Part shown: one piece after another, positions 9,101-18,314 of the stretch
Layout: each line of letters begins with the position of its first letter
Numbering within the stretch: the first letter of the stretch is position 1
From: an uncultured Flavobacteriaceae bacterium
GTDB taxonomy: Bacteria > Bacteroidota > Bacteroidia > Flavobacteriales > Flavobacteriaceae
Length of the DNA stretch: 49,967 nucleotides
Assembly (NCBI GenBank): GCA_913020075.1
Contig: CAJWAE010000004.1
Coordinates: 1-49,967 of the forward strand
Direction: 5' to 3'
Notes under the pieces: model-generated
Told to the model about the DNA's origin: nothing
Seen by the model: only the letters and a program-made list of their open reading frames with translations
Databases searched by the model: none
Position numbers and translations under genes: made by a program

Positions 9101-9547
9101 GATGAACTCAAACAATCGGTTCAGTTGGCTGTTCATGAACAAAAAGATCCATTACTTATTTATAAGTTTGAAGCGTTTGAATTATTCAAAATCATGTTAA
9201 ACGAACTAAATAAGGAAGTTTTATCTTTCCTTATTAAAGGAGGCTTACCAAATCAGAATTCTTCTAGCATCCAGGAAGCCAAACGTTTGAAATCAAAACA
9301 AAATTTCAATACATCTAAGGATGACGTGCTTAATACTGAAGAAATAGCACAACGTAATAGAGAAGTCGGTTCAGGAGTGAGTCAAACCTCTCAAAGAACC
9401 ATTGAAACAATTACACGTGAACAACCAAAAATTGGTCGAAATGAAAAAGTAACTATCAAAAACATTGCAACTGGAGAAACTAAATCAGTTAAATTTAAAC
9501 AAGCCGAACCACTTATTAAAAAAGGAAGTTGGGTAATAAGTTCTTAA
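6191..9547 (+). CDS. secA: Preprotein translocase ATPase SecA
   Basis: The motor of the Sec secretion pathway, which drives unfolded preproteins through SecYEG. Walker A is MQTGEGKT at 192-199, and the DEAD-type Walker B is DEVDS at 300-304. The helicase-2 motifs follow (TNMAGRGTDIKL, RQLRGRSGRQGDPG), and then the scaffold and wing domains. At 1118 residues it is longer than E. coli SecA; the extra length is an insertion between the first nucleotide-binding domain and the preprotein-crosslinking region (roughly 325-500), as is usual in Bacteroidetes. The C-terminus ends in KKGSWVISS without the CxCxSGx8CH zinc motif, so SecB-type docking through that tail is not expected. It is preceded by its own candidate promoter. 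Confidence 0.97.
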   Translation: MSILNKILKTFIGDKTKKDLSTITPLVKEINIYREKFESLSNDDLRQKTLYFKKQLEEGKKGFIQEIKKLQKEVENNSDIDIKEDIYQKIDILSDEADKASEDILNRLLPEAFAVVKETAKRFKENTSIEVTASSYDRELSQNKDYVKLKGDKSIWKNSWDAAGKPIIWDMIHYDVQLIGGIAMHQGKISEMQTGEGKTLVATLPMYLNALTGKGVHLVTVNEYLAKRDSAWMAPIFQFHGLSIDCVDYYKPNSPERKKAYEADITYGTNNEFGFDYLRDNMAHTAEDLVQRKHNYAIVDEVDSVLIDDARTPLIISGPTPEGDRHEFDILKSKIGNLVSNQRSFLNNVLAEAKLKIKAGDTNEGGILLLRVYRGLPKNKALIKFLSEEGVKQLLQKTENHHMQDNNREMHKVDEALLFVIDEKNNQIDLTEKGIEEISQDNDDKNFFILPDIGSEIAKIEALGLEVKKETFKKEVLFKDFDIKSERIHSMNQLLKAYTLFEKDIEYVLMDNKVKIVDEQTGRIMEGRRYSDGLHQAIEAKENVKIEAATQTYATITLQNYFRMYHKLSGMTGTAITEAGEFWEIYKLDVIEIPTNRPLVRKDDDDLIYKTKREKYNAVIEKVTELSISGRPVLIGTTSVEISELLSKMLNIRKVIHNVLNAKMHKKEADIVEEAGNSGIVTIATNMAGRGTDIKLLQKVKDCGGLAIIGTERHDSRRVDRQLRGRSGRQGDPGSSQFYVSLEDNLMRLFGSERVAKVMDRMGLEEGEVIQHSMMTKSIERAQKKVEENNFGIRKRLLEYDDVMSAQREVIYKRRKHALEGSRLKLDVLNMLYDTCDELVAENKNDFKNFEFEIISNFSMTSPVSEEEFLDQSKSDLINRIYNSLLTHYNGKTTLNAQLAFPVIKEVYERPGNAFERIVVPFTDGVKSLNVVTNLKDAYDSHGESLIEDFERNITLALIDDAWKVHLGKMDELKQSVQLAVHEQKDPLLIYKFEAFELFKIMLNELNKEVLSFLIKGGLPNQNSSSIQEAKRLKSKQNFNTSKDDVLNTEEIAQRNREVGSGVSQTSQRTIETITREQPKIGRNEKVTIKNIATGETKSVKFKQAEPLIKKGSWVISS

Positions 9548-9577
9548 TTACTTATATTTATTGATTAAATATTGACT

Positions 9578-10834
9578 ATGGACAAGTATGCAACAATTTT
9601 GTTATGGGCTATTCCTGGTTTCTTTATTCTTGTAGTGGTTGAAATCCTTTATGGTCATTTTACTAAAAAGCAAACCTATACATTTATGGATACCATTGCT
9701 AGCCTGAGTTCAGGTATGACTAATATCCTAAAAGACACTTTAGGTCTTGCAATTATACTCATCTCCTATCCCTTCATACTTAAAAAAATTGCGCTATTTG
9801 AATTAGAGGATACTTTAAGTCTTTATGTAATTGCTTTTATTTGTATTGACTTTGCTTCATATTGGATACATCGACTCAATCATAAAGTAAATGTCTTTTG
9901 GAATCAACATATTATCCATCACAGTAGTGAAGAATTTAATTTAGCATGCGCCTTGAGACAGAGTATTTCAAATCTTGTTGGTTTTGGTGCATTATTTTTA
10001 ATTCCCGCAGCTATATTAGGTATTCCCTATGAAATCATTATTATACTTTCGCCTTTACATCTATTTGGACAATTCTGGTATCATACACGTCATATTGGAA
10101 AGTTAGGGGCTTTGGAATACATTTTGGTCACCCCTTCTCAACATCGTGTTCACCATGCTATAAATCAAGTTTATATTGACAAAAATCTATCTGCAATATT
10201 CTGTATATGGGATCGTATATTTGGAACTTTTCAAGAAGAATTAGACGAAGAACCTCCTGTTTACGGAACAATAAAACCATCTCAAAGCTGGAATCCCATT
10301 TGGATAAATTTCCAACATTTATGGATGTTAATGCGAGATGCATGGTATGCACAAAAATGGACCGATAAACTTAAAATTTGGTTCATGCCTACTGGATGGC
10401 GTCCAGAAGACGTGAAAGATAAATTCCCTGTATTAATTAGAAGCATGAATCCAAAAGAAAAATATAAACCCTATTATCCAAGACCATGGAAATTAATAGC
10501 TATTTTTCATTTTATTTCTCAGAACATAATGCTTGTATTTTTACTGTCAAATTTTAGTTCTTTAGAAATGAATTTTCAATTAAGTTTTGGGTTTATTTTG
10601 ATGCTCTCTATATTTGGATTTACAGCCTTAATGGACTTCTATAGGTGGGCGCCCAATTTTGGGATATTTTTTGGTATCGTTGGTTTAATCTATTTAGTAA
10701 TTCCTTTAAATTATTTTTTAATAGAAAAATACATAATCGCTTATGGTTATTTCTTATTTTATTTCGCAGTGAGTATTGGTATCGGAATATGGACTAATTC
10801 AAAAGGTCTAAATAGGAATTTAGCTCTTGATTGA
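9578..10834 (+). CDS. Sterol desaturase / fatty acid hydroxylase family membrane protein
   Basis: An integral membrane di-iron oxygenase of the fatty acid hydroxylase superfamily, closest in layout to the alkylglycerol monooxygenase-like branch. The three histidine clusters are present: HRLNH at 98-102, HIIHH at 111-115 and HRVHH at 189-193, with an extra HTRH at 169-172. They sit between membrane segments, and another group of hydrophobic helices occupies the C-terminal 100 residues. I start it at the ATG at 9578; a TTG two codons upstream is in frame but less likely. The stop TGA is directly followed by the ATG of the glycosyltransferase, so the two are co-transcribed. The substrate is unknown; a lipid is the natural guess. 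Confidence 0.85.
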   Translation: MDKYATILLWAIPGFFILVVVEILYGHFTKKQTYTFMDTIASLSSGMTNILKDTLGLAIILISYPFILKKIALFELEDTLSLYVIAFICIDFASYWIHRLNHKVNVFWNQHIIHHSSEEFNLACALRQSISNLVGFGALFLIPAAILGIPYEIIIILSPLHLFGQFWYHTRHIGKLGALEYILVTPSQHRVHHAINQVYIDKNLSAIFCIWDRIFGTFQEELDEEPPVYGTIKPSQSWNPIWINFQHLWMLMRDAWYAQKWTDKLKIWFMPTGWRPEDVKDKFPVLIRSMNPKEKYKPYYPRPWKLIAIFHFISQNIMLVFLLSNFSSLEMNFQLSFGFILMLSIFGFTALMDFYRWAPNFGIFFGIVGLIYLVIPLNYFLIEKYIIAYGYFLFYFAVSIGIGIWTNSKGLNRNLALD

Positions 10835-11974
10835 ATGACCCAAAATACATTGGATTATATCATTATCGGTCCTGCATACCCATTTCGAGGAGGAATTTCA
10901 GACACACAGCATCAATTTGCAAAAGCACTTCAAAAAGAAGGTAAAAAAGTTAAACTGTTTACTTTTACCAAGCTCTATCCAAAATTTATTTTTCCTGGTA
11001 AAAGTCAATTAACAATTGATAAAATATCACCGAATCTAAATATTCTTCCTCAGATCCATGCATTCAATCCATTAAATTGGAAAAAGATTGCAAAAAAAAT
11101 TAATTCTATAAAACCAAAACAAGTTGTATTCAGATACTATACCCCTTTTTTAGCACCAGCATACGGAAATATTGCAAAACATATAGACACAGATATTAAA
11201 AAAATTGCTTTAGTAGATAATTGGAAACCTCATGAAAAAAGTATCTGGGACACCCATTTAAATCGCTTTTTTGGAAAAAAAATTGATTTATTTACTACTT
11301 TATCAGAAAATGTAGCAAATCAACTCAATAAAGAATTTTTAAAACCAATTTGGGCTGGATTTCATCCAATTCCAGAAAACCTCCCTGAACTAATTCCACA
11401 AAAAATAGCAAGAAATAAACTTAAATGGGATCAAGAAAAAAAAATTGTTCTATTCTATGGACTTATAAGAAAATATAAAGGAGTTGAGTTATTAATAAAA
11501 TCATTTGCGGAAGAAGCATTATTAAATAAAAATTTTAGTTTATATATTGCAGGAGAATGTTATGAAAATTCAAAAAAATATACTGATTTAGTTAATAAAC
11601 TTAATCTTAATAATAGGGTACGATTTGATTTTACATTTCAATCAATCGAAAAAACTCAACTCCTTTTTTCTGCAGCTGATTGTGTTGCACAAACTTATCA
11701 TTCCGCTACGCAAAGTGGGGTGACCCCACTATCATATTTTTATGAAAAACCATTACTAGTTTCAGATATTGATGGATTGAGAACACCTGTTATAAAAGAT
11801 AAAACAGGTATCTGTACTGGAAAAAAAACAAAACTAATAGCCGAAAATTTATCAAATCTATTAAAAGACGAAAACCTAAGTAAATTTCAAAAAAATATAT
11901 TAAAAAATAAAAAAAAATACCAATGGAATAGCTTTGTGAAAAAATGGGATTCTTTTATTATTAAAAACATCTGA
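10835..11974 (+). CDS. Glycosyltransferase, GT4-like (GT-B fold)
   Basis: A 379-residue GT-B glycosyltransferase. The N-terminal half opens with a Rossmann strand and a donor/acceptor-site loop, GPAYPFRGGISD. The C-terminal half has LFYGLIRKYKGVELLIKSF, SLYIAGECYE and the region QTYHSATQSGVTPLSYFYEKPLLVSD, where GT4 enzymes bind the nucleotide sugar. The usual E-x7-E pair is not obvious there. It starts immediately at the stop of the membrane hydroxylase gene, which suggests a shared lipid or envelope-glycan task. Donor and acceptor cannot be told from the sequence. The run of lysines at the C-terminus is typical of the AT-rich genome. Confidence 0.8.
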   Translation: MTQNTLDYIIIGPAYPFRGGISDTQHQFAKALQKEGKKVKLFTFTKLYPKFIFPGKSQLTIDKISPNLNILPQIHAFNPLNWKKIAKKINSIKPKQVVFRYYTPFLAPAYGNIAKHIDTDIKKIALVDNWKPHEKSIWDTHLNRFFGKKIDLFTTLSENVANQLNKEFLKPIWAGFHPIPENLPELIPQKIARNKLKWDQEKKIVLFYGLIRKYKGVELLIKSFAEEALLNKNFSLYIAGECYENSKKYTDLVNKLNLNNRVRFDFTFQSIEKTQLLFSAADCVAQTYHSATQSGVTPLSYFYEKPLLVSDIDGLRTPVIKDKTGICTGKKTKLIAENLSNLLKDENLSKFQKNILKNKKKYQWNSFVKKWDSFIIKNI

Positions 11975-12015
11975 TTTTTTTTAATAATATATTTAGACTA
12001 ATAATATTGAGACAA

Positions 12016-14178
12016 ATGCGATATTCATATCCAATTTTAATTATATTTTATTGCTTGATAACAAAAAAAATCAATGCGCAAATTAATGCACAAAATTATA
12101 GACTTCAAATTAAAAAGACATCAGAAAACATTATAATTGATGGAGTTTTAAACGAAATTATCTGGAAAAATGTGAACGTTGCAAGGGATTTTTTTATGAT
12201 TACTCCTGTTGATATTGGAAAATCAACTCAATTTTCAGAAGCTAGAATGACTTTCGATAAAGAATTTATTTATATCGCAATAATCTTTTACAACAATTCT
12301 GTTAAGGGAAAATATATTGTAGAATCCCTAAAACGAGATTTTTCTTTTGGTAAAAATGATAATTTTATTGTTGCTATTGATCCGTTCAATAACCAAAGCA
12401 CAGGTTTTGCCTTTGGATTAAATGCATACGGTGCACAATGGGACGGTACAATGTATAATGGTAGAAATGTGGATTTAAACTGGGATACCAAATGGTATTC
12501 TGAAGTTAAATTTGATGAAGAAAAATGGATCTGTGAAATTGCAATTCCATTTAAATCAATTCGGTATAATGAAAACATTAATGAGTGGGGTATAAATTTC
12601 AGTCGTTTGGATTTAAAAGCAAGTGAAAAATCAAGTTGGGCACCTGTTCCACGTCAGTTTCCTTCCGTTTCTTTAGCCTATGCAGGAAGACTTATTTGGA
12701 ATGATCCACTTCCCAAGCAAGGAAGTAACATATCTATAATCCCCTATACTTCTAATGTGGTTAACCAACAAAACTCAGGAAACCCGAAAAACTCTTTTAA
12801 AATTGGAGGAGATTTAAAATATAATCTAACGTCAGCACTAAACCTAGATGTAACTGTAAATCCTGATTTTTCCCAAGCAGAAATTGATCAACAGGTAACT
12901 AATCTAGATCGCTTTGAACTTTTTTATCCAGAAAAACGTCAATTTTTTCTTGAAAATGCAGATCTTTTTTCAAATTTTGGATATGAGAAAGTACGTCCTT
13001 TTTTCTCAAGAAGAATTGGATTAGAAGCTCCGATCGTTGGAGGAATTCGGTTAAGCGGAAATATTGATGAAAAATGGCGTCTAGGACTCATGGATATTCA
13101 AACTCAAAGTGACGAAAAACAAGGAATAGATGCAAACAATTTTGGGGTATTAACTCTCCAAAGGAAGGTGCTAGACCGTTCAAACGTTAGTGCTATTTTC
13201 GTAAACAAACAATCTTTAAAAAGCTCAGAAAATAATACAACTATCTTTAATAGAAATGTAGGAATTGAATACAATTATTTTTCTGCTGATAATATATGGA
13301 ATGGAAAGATTTTATACTTGCAGTCTTTTAGACAAAAAAAAGAAAATCAAGGAGGCGTTTTTGCCTCACACATAGGTTATCAGTCCACGAGGTGGAATTG
13401 GAGAATTCAACAAGAGTATATTTCTAAGGATTATTCTGCAGATGTTGGGTTTATTCAAAGAAACAACTATTTCAAAATTGAAACAACAGGAGGTCATCTT
13501 GTTTACACAAAAAAAGATATTCCTCTTTTGTCACACGGACTGAATATTGGGCGGATCTACTATTTTGATACTAAATTTGACAAAAAAGATCAAGTCGATA
13601 AATTTACATATATTTTTAATTTTAAAAATAGGAGCAAATTATCCATTGGGATAATAAAACAATATATTGAATTATTATCTGATTTTGATCCATTAAGAAC
13701 CAATATTGCAAAAATCAAAAAAGGCACACAACATCAATGGGCTAGCTGGAATATTTCTTATAATGCTAAACCTCAAAATCGTTTCACCTATTCTATAGAA
13801 GCATTAACTGGAGGATTTTATAACAATGGTAAAAGAAGTGCTTTTCTTGGTAAATTTGGTTATAGATTTCAGCCTATCTTAGAATTGAGTTCAGTAATTA
13901 ATTTTAATGATATTGAATTACCAGACCCTTGGGGCTCAAATTCTTTTTGGCTATTGGGATTAAAAGCAAATTTAACATTAACTAATAAAATTTTCTTTTC
14001 TAATCTATTTCAATACAATGAACAATTGGGTATTTGGAATTTTAATTCCAAATTTCAATGGCGATATAAGCCAGCTTCTGATATTTTCTTAGTTTTTAAT
14101 TCTAACGAGGTAAAAATACCTAATCTATCCTCAGGATGGAATATTACATTTAAAATAAACTATTGGTTAAATCTTTAA
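12016..14178 (+). CDS. DUF5916 outer-membrane-type protein with N-terminal CBM9-like domain
   Basis: About 720 residues with an N-terminal signal peptide (hydrophobic YPILIIFYCLI, cleavage likely after INAQ). Then comes a CBM9-like domain (IIDGVLNEIIWKNV, FDKEFIYIAIIFYN, EISIPFKSIRY-like) followed by DUF5916, seen in NPDFSQAEIDQQVTNLDRFELFYPEKRQFFLENADLF. The remaining part is rich in alternating aromatic/polar strands and ends in an aromatic residue run typical of a beta-barrel. I use the ATG at 12016; an upstream in-frame TTG at 12007 would add three residues before the signal peptide. The family is widespread in Bacteroidetes and its function is undefined. A surface or outer-membrane location is inferred. 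Confidence 0.82.
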   Translation: MRYSYPILIIFYCLITKKINAQINAQNYRLQIKKTSENIIIDGVLNEIIWKNVNVARDFFMITPVDIGKSTQFSEARMTFDKEFIYIAIIFYNNSVKGKYIVESLKRDFSFGKNDNFIVAIDPFNNQSTGFAFGLNAYGAQWDGTMYNGRNVDLNWDTKWYSEVKFDEEKWICEIAIPFKSIRYNENINEWGINFSRLDLKASEKSSWAPVPRQFPSVSLAYAGRLIWNDPLPKQGSNISIIPYTSNVVNQQNSGNPKNSFKIGGDLKYNLTSALNLDVTVNPDFSQAEIDQQVTNLDRFELFYPEKRQFFLENADLFSNFGYEKVRPFFSRRIGLEAPIVGGIRLSGNIDEKWRLGLMDIQTQSDEKQGIDANNFGVLTLQRKVLDRSNVSAIFVNKQSLKSSENNTTIFNRNVGIEYNYFSADNIWNGKILYLQSFRQKKENQGGVFASHIGYQSTRWNWRIQQEYISKDYSADVGFIQRNNYFKIETTGGHLVYTKKDIPLLSHGLNIGRIYYFDTKFDKKDQVDKFTYIFNFKNRSKLSIGIIKQYIELLSDFDPLRTNIAKIKKGTQHQWASWNISYNAKPQNRFTYSIEALTGGFYNNGKRSAFLGKFGYRFQPILELSSVINFNDIELPDPWGSNSFWLLGLKANLTLTNKIFFSNLFQYNEQLGIWNFNSKFQWRYKPASDIFLVFNSNEVKIPNLSSGWNITFKINYWLNL

Positions 14179-14181
14179 TCT

Positions 14182-14793
14182 ATGAAAAAAAGAAAGCAAC
14201 ATTGGGAAACCGTTTTCAATAACAAAAGTCCTGAAGAAGTAAGCTGGACTGAAAAATACCCTAAAACTTCGATGGATTTAATTTCTACTTTTAAATTAGA
14301 TAAATCAGCTTCTATAATTGATGTTGGAGGAGGAGATAGTCTTTTGGTTGATGCACTATTAGAAGAAGGATACCATGATATCACTTTATTAGATATTTCA
14401 GAAAAAGCAATTTCAAAAGCACAGTCACGCTTGGGAGCTCGAGCTAAAGGAGTTACTTGGATAGTAAGCGATATTATTAACTTTATACCCAAAAAAAAAT
14501 ATGTTTTATGGCATGATCGTGCTTCATTTCATTTTTTGACTCATAAGAAAGAAATTCAAAAATATAATCAGTTAGTTTCAAATAGTGTATCACATTTCAT
14601 GGTCATAGGTGCATTTTCAAATTCTGGGCCGAAGAAATGTAGTGGATTGACAATTACACAATACAGCTGTCTAAATTTGTCTAAAAACTTCGAAAAAGAC
14701 TTTAAGGGACTTGAGTGCATAAAATTTGAACATATTACTCCTTTTAATACAAAACAAGATTTTGTGTTTTCACGTTTTGAAAAAATTAGCTAG
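14182..14793 (+). CDS. Class I SAM-dependent methyltransferase
   Basis: A 203-residue Rossmann-fold methyltransferase. Motif I is IIDVGGGDS (residues 45-53), the acidic residue after strand 2 is in LLDISEKAI, and motif post-I/III is VTWIVSDIINF. The opening HWETVFNNKSPEEVSWTEKYPKTS is characteristic of a bacterial group often labelled thiopurine/tellurite-type methyltransferases, but the substrate is unknown. The ATG follows the DUF5916 stop by 3 bases, so the genes are probably co-transcribed. Its stop overlaps the end of the convergent SGNH-hydrolase remnant. Confidence 0.85.
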   Translation: MKKRKQHWETVFNNKSPEEVSWTEKYPKTSMDLISTFKLDKSASIIDVGGGDSLLVDALLEEGYHDITLLDISEKAISKAQSRLGARAKGVTWIVSDIINFIPKKKYVLWHDRASFHFLTHKKEIQKYNQLVSNSVSHFMVIGAFSNSGPKKCSGLTITQYSCLNLSKNFEKDFKGLECIKFEHITPFNTKQDFVFSRFEKIS

Positions 14794-15328
14794 CTTACAT
14801 TTTTAATTTCGGATTTAATAATATAATTCCAAACTTTATATTCTTCTTTATTTAAATACAATTGATTATTAATGAACCATCCAGATTTAGGTTTTCTATT
14901 ATCATCTAAAAAGATAGGAATAGTATTTATAAAATAAAGGTCTTTAATTTTTTTGCAATGTGCTTTAATCAAATTATGAGCCTTATTAATTTTTTCTCTG
15001 CTTTTAATTAAAGTAACTTGAATAATTGTATGTTTTGAATAAAATTGTTCTACGTAAATTTTAAACATTTAAAACACTCCCTTGGGTTAAATATTTTTTC
15101 ATGATTCGCTACTAAAAAGAATAAAATAGACAAGGGGGGGTATTAAACCATAATTAGATTTATAAAATAAAATTATCTATGACCTCTTTGAATTATAGGA
15201 TATGGTTTGATGTCATTTTCTATAATTTTCCAAAATCGAAAACTATAATTTGCTATAAATAGAATAACTATTCCTTTATATTCTCTCGCGACATTCAATA
15301 CGTCAAAAGTAAAGGTTTCTGCTATTAC
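14790..15328 (-). pseudogene. Decayed SGNH/GDSL hydrolase
   Basis: Three remnants in different frames line up with one SGNH/GDSL lipase-type protein. The first (15328-15173) reads ...ILFIANYSFRFWKIIENDI then KPYPIIQRGHR and stop, matching the family's 'VLFVGSSSIRFWKTLE.D..PY.VINRGFGG'; the nucleophile block GSSS has become ANYS. A middle piece in another frame (about 15110-15066) reads NHEKIFNPRECFKCLKF, matching 'NDI..GK.PEE.F.DF..F'. The third is an open frame at 15068-14790, IIQVTLI...KINKAHNLIKA...INNQLYLNKEEYKVWN, matching the family's C-terminus, but the catalytic DGLH is now NQLY. Stops, frameshifts and an internal deletion separate the pieces. The region also holds a run of seven G at 15134-15140. 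Bases 15329-15450 hold nothing I recognise. Confidence 0.7.
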
Positions 15329-15450
15329 TCATTTTCAATCAATAGGATAAATTTTATTTAAGGATGAATAAGGATTTATTATAAGAAGAAAAAAAATAAA
15401 CTATAATTTATTAATCTCCTATTAATCATGAAAATTTCTTAATTAAAAGA

Positions 15451-17046
15451 TTAAAGTAAATATTCAGTTGACACAAAATTAGAAGCTTCAGAATTTAAAA
15501 GACTTTCTAAAATCTCTTTATTGTATGAATTATCTTTTGAAGCAACAAAAGTTCTTATTGAAAATGAACGAAGTGCATCATAAACACTAAGTGTGCTCAC
15601 TGCTGAATTTTTACGCCCTGTGAAAGGGTAGACATCTGGACCACGTTGACAAGCAGAATTTAAATTTACACGACAAACTAAATTTGCCAAAATATCAATT
15701 AGAGGACCTATTTTTCTGACATCGCGGCCAAATAAACTCACTTGTTGTCCATAATCTGATGCAGCCATAGCATCTAATGGCTCATCTATTTCTTTGTATG
15801 AAATAATAGGAATTACAGGTCCAAATTGTTCCTCATGATACAGCTTCATTTCTTTAGAAACTGGATAAACTACTGCTGGAAATGAATAATTAACACTTAA
15901 TTCCCCTCCTCTTTTATTCAATACTTTAGCACCGTGAGCTTTAGCATCTTCAATCAATTCTTGAATATAGGTTGGTTTGTTTGGTTCCGGAAGAGGTGTT
16001 AAAAAAGTGTCTTCCCATGGATTACCTAACTTTAAATCATCAACTGCTTTTGAAAAACGTTTGTTGAATTCATCCACAATAGATTCATGAACATAAAGGA
16101 CTTTTAAAGCTGTGCATCTTTGTCCATTATAAGAAAGTGTTCCTGATATACATTCTTTAATTGTCAGATCTAAATCAGCATCAGGTAAAATTATTCCAGG
16201 ATTTTTTGCCTCTAGTCCTAAAACTAATCTAAGTCTATTTTTATTAGGGTGCTGGTCTTGAAGTGCAACAGCAGAGGAACTGTGACCAATTAAAGCCAAA
16301 ACATCTACAATTCCAGTTTGCATAATTGGAGTTGCAATTTTACGACCTCTGCCAAATAAAATATTAACTACTCCTGAAGGAAAACTTTCCTGAAAAGCTT
16401 TTAATAAGGGTGCAATTAATAATACACCATGTTTAGCAGGCTTAAAAATTGCTGTATTTCCCATAATTATTGCTGGGATTAGTAAACAGAAAGTCTCATT
16501 TAAAGGATAATTATAGGGTCCTAAACACAATACAACACCAAGTGGACCTCTTCTAATATGGGCATATACACCATCTTGCTTATCAAACTTTGCTCCTTTT
16601 CTATCTATGTTTTTATAAGCCTCAATAGTGTCAACTATATAATCAACAGTACGATCAAATTCTTTGTAAGAATCACTTTTATTCTTACAAATTTCCCACA
16701 TCAGAAGCTTAACTACTTCTTCTCGATGTTTTTTCATTTTCTCAACAAAAGTCTCCATGCACTTTAAACGTTCACCAACCTTCATAGTAGGCCATAATCC
16801 TTGTCCACGATTATAAGCAACCTTAGCAGCTTCGAGTGCCTCAAGTGCTTTCTCAGTCTCCATGTCTGGAATGGATCCCAATAGAGTAGGCCCTAAAATT
16901 CCATCTTTATTCTTAGTTTGAATAACTGAATAAACTTTACTTGTATTCCCTTCCCATGTTTTCAGTTTTCCATTAACCAAATATTGGTCACAAATATAGG
17001 GTTGGATTTTATATTCTTTTGGAATTTCATTACTAGTAGAACTCAT
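15451..17046 (-). CDS. gapN: NADP-dependent (non-phosphorylating) glyceraldehyde-3-phosphate dehydrogenase-type aldehyde dehydrogenase
   Basis: A 531-residue aldehyde dehydrogenase. The coenzyme loop is [10 protein letters not shown] (177-186), and the nucleophile is Cys311 in [10 protein letters not shown]. The C-terminal block [21 protein letters not shown] is diagnostic of the GapN-like branch that oxidises glyceraldehyde 3-phosphate directly to 3-phosphoglycerate with NADP. The general-base motif reads [11 protein letters not shown] instead of the usual LELGGKNP, so the glutamate (Glu279) is displaced by local insertion; I believe this is a feature of the subfamily rather than damage. It is the last gene of the ilv run, 14 bases after ilvA, and could supply NADPH for ketol-acid reductoisomerase. 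That link is inference. Confidence 0.8.
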   Translation of the reverse strand: MSSTSNEIPKEYKIQPYICDQYLVNGKLKTWEGNTSKVYSVIQTKNKDGILGPTLLGSIPDMETEKALEALEAAKVAYNRGQGLWPTMKVGERLKCMETFVEKMKKHREEVVKLLMWEICKNKSDSYKEFDRTVDYIVDTIEAYKNIDRKGAKFDKQDGVYAHIRRGPLGVVLCLGPYNYPLNETFCLLIPAIIMGNTAIFKPAKHGVLLIAPLLKAFQESFPSGVVNILFGRGRKIATPIMQTGIVDVLALIGHSSSAVALQDQHPNKNRLRLVLGLEAKNPGIILPDADLDLTIKECISGTLSYNGQRCTALKVLYVHESIVDEFNKRFSKAVDDLKLGNPWEDTFLTPLPEPNKPTYIQELIEDAKAHGAKVLNKRGGELSVNYSFPAVVYPVSKEMKLYHEEQFGPVIPIISYKEIDEPLDAMAASDYGQQVSLFGRDVRKIGPLIDILANLVCRVNLNSACQRGPDVYPFTGRKNSAVSTLSVYDALRSFSIRTFVASKDNSYNKEILESLLNSEASNFVSTEYLL

Positions 17047-17060
17047 AACTTTTATTTAGT

Positions 17061-18311
17061 TTATATTAAAAATCGAAAAAGCTTTTCTTTTTCATTTAGA
17101 TATTCAAATTTGAATTTATGCATTTTCATCCGATCTATTATATCTTTTAAATCATCAGCAGAATTCAACTCTATACCCACGACAGCTGGAGCGATATTGC
17201 TAAATTTTGTTTTTGAAAACTCAAAATGAGTTATATCATCATTAGTGCCTAGGACTTCAGTTACAAACTGCTTGAGAGCTCCTGATCGCTGAGGAAAATC
17301 AATTAAAAAATAATGTTTAAGATTGGCGTATAATAAAGCGCGTTCTTTAATTTCAGGTATGCGAAGTATGTCATTATTACCTCCACATAGCAAAACTCCA
17401 ACAGTTTTCCCTTTTATATCAAAATCTAAAAGATCTAAAGCTGCTATTGACAATGCACCTGCAGGCTCTGTAACTATCCCTTCCTTGTTGTAAAGGTCTA
17501 AAATAACTTGACAAATTTTTCCTTCTGGAACAGAAATAACTTTTTTTAAGTAAGGTTTACAAATTTCAAAGGATAATTTTCCAACTTGTCTAACTGCTGC
17601 ACCATCAACAAAGTGATCCATTTCTTCAAGAGAAATACGTTTTCTCTTTTTCAATGATTGTTTCATAGATTGTGCACCTTGAGGTTCTGCTCCAATTATT
17701 TTAGTATTTGGAGAAAGCTCTTTAAATACTGTTATAATACCCGAAATCAATCCACCTCCACCTATTGGAACTATAACATAATCAAATCCTTTTTCATTTT
17801 GGTTTAACATCTCCAGAGCTACAGTAGCTTGGCCTTCGATCACCTTCAAGTCATCAAAAGGATGAATAAAAGTTTTAAATTTACGATTAGAATTTTCTAA
17901 AGCTATCTTTTGACATTCATCATAAGTATCTCCCTCCAATACAGTTTTTACATATTGACCTCCAAACATTTTTACTCGAGAAACTTTTTGTTGAGAACAG
18001 TTAACAGGCATGTATACCTCCCCATATATTTTAAGTTGATTACAAGCAAAAGCGAATCCTTGAGCGTGGTTTCCAGCACTTGCGCAAATTATTCCATTCT
18101 TTCTTTCGCTTTGAGTAAGTGAATCGATTTTATTGAAAGCACCTCTAATTTTAAAAGATCTCACTTGTTGTAAATCTTCTCGCTTTAAAAAAACAGAAGC
18201 TCCTGTCAAAGAGGATAAGCGCTTATTTAATTCCAAAGGTGGAGTGTTGCATATATCCTTTAAACGAATAGCTGCATCTAACACTCCCTTTATAGAAGGA
18301 AGTTCTAGCAT
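17061..18311 (-). CDS. ilvA: Threonine dehydratase (ammonia-lyase), biosynthetic
   Basis: A PLP enzyme converting threonine to 2-oxobutyrate, the entry step to isoleucine. The PLP lysine is Lys54 in RSFKIRGAFN, and the phosphate-binding glycine loop is PIGGGGLISG. The final 85 residues (from about 330, YFLIDFPQRSGALKQFV) form a single ACT-like regulatory domain, as in short IlvA enzymes of 400-420 residues, so feedback control by isoleucine is likely. It is encoded directly after ilvC (3-base gap) in the ilv operon, which supports a biosynthetic rather than catabolic role. Confidence 0.94.
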   Translation of the reverse strand: MLELPSIKGVLDAAIRLKDICNTPPLELNKRLSSLTGASVFLKREDLQQVRSFKIRGAFNKIDSLTQSERKNGIICASAGNHAQGFAFACNQLKIYGEVYMPVNCSQQKVSRVKMFGGQYVKTVLEGDTYDECQKIALENSNRKFKTFIHPFDDLKVIEGQATVALEMLNQNEKGFDYVIVPIGGGGLISGIITVFKELSPNTKIIGAEPQGAQSMKQSLKKRKRISLEEMDHFVDGAAVRQVGKLSFEICKPYLKKVISVPEGKICQVILDLYNKEGIVTEPAGALSIAALDLLDFDIKGKTVGVLLCGGNNDILRIPEIKERALLYANLKHYFLIDFPQRSGALKQFVTEVLGTNDDITHFEFSKTKFSNIAPAVVGIELNSADDLKDIIDRMKMHKFKFEYLNEKEKLFRFLI

Positions 18312-18314
18312 CTA

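Noticed and set aside
16177-16230. gapN as a catalytically dead enzyme because the LELGGK motif is altered
   Set aside because: The nucleophile cysteine and all other motifs are intact, and LGLEAKNPG looks like a subfamily variant that still supplies a glutamate.
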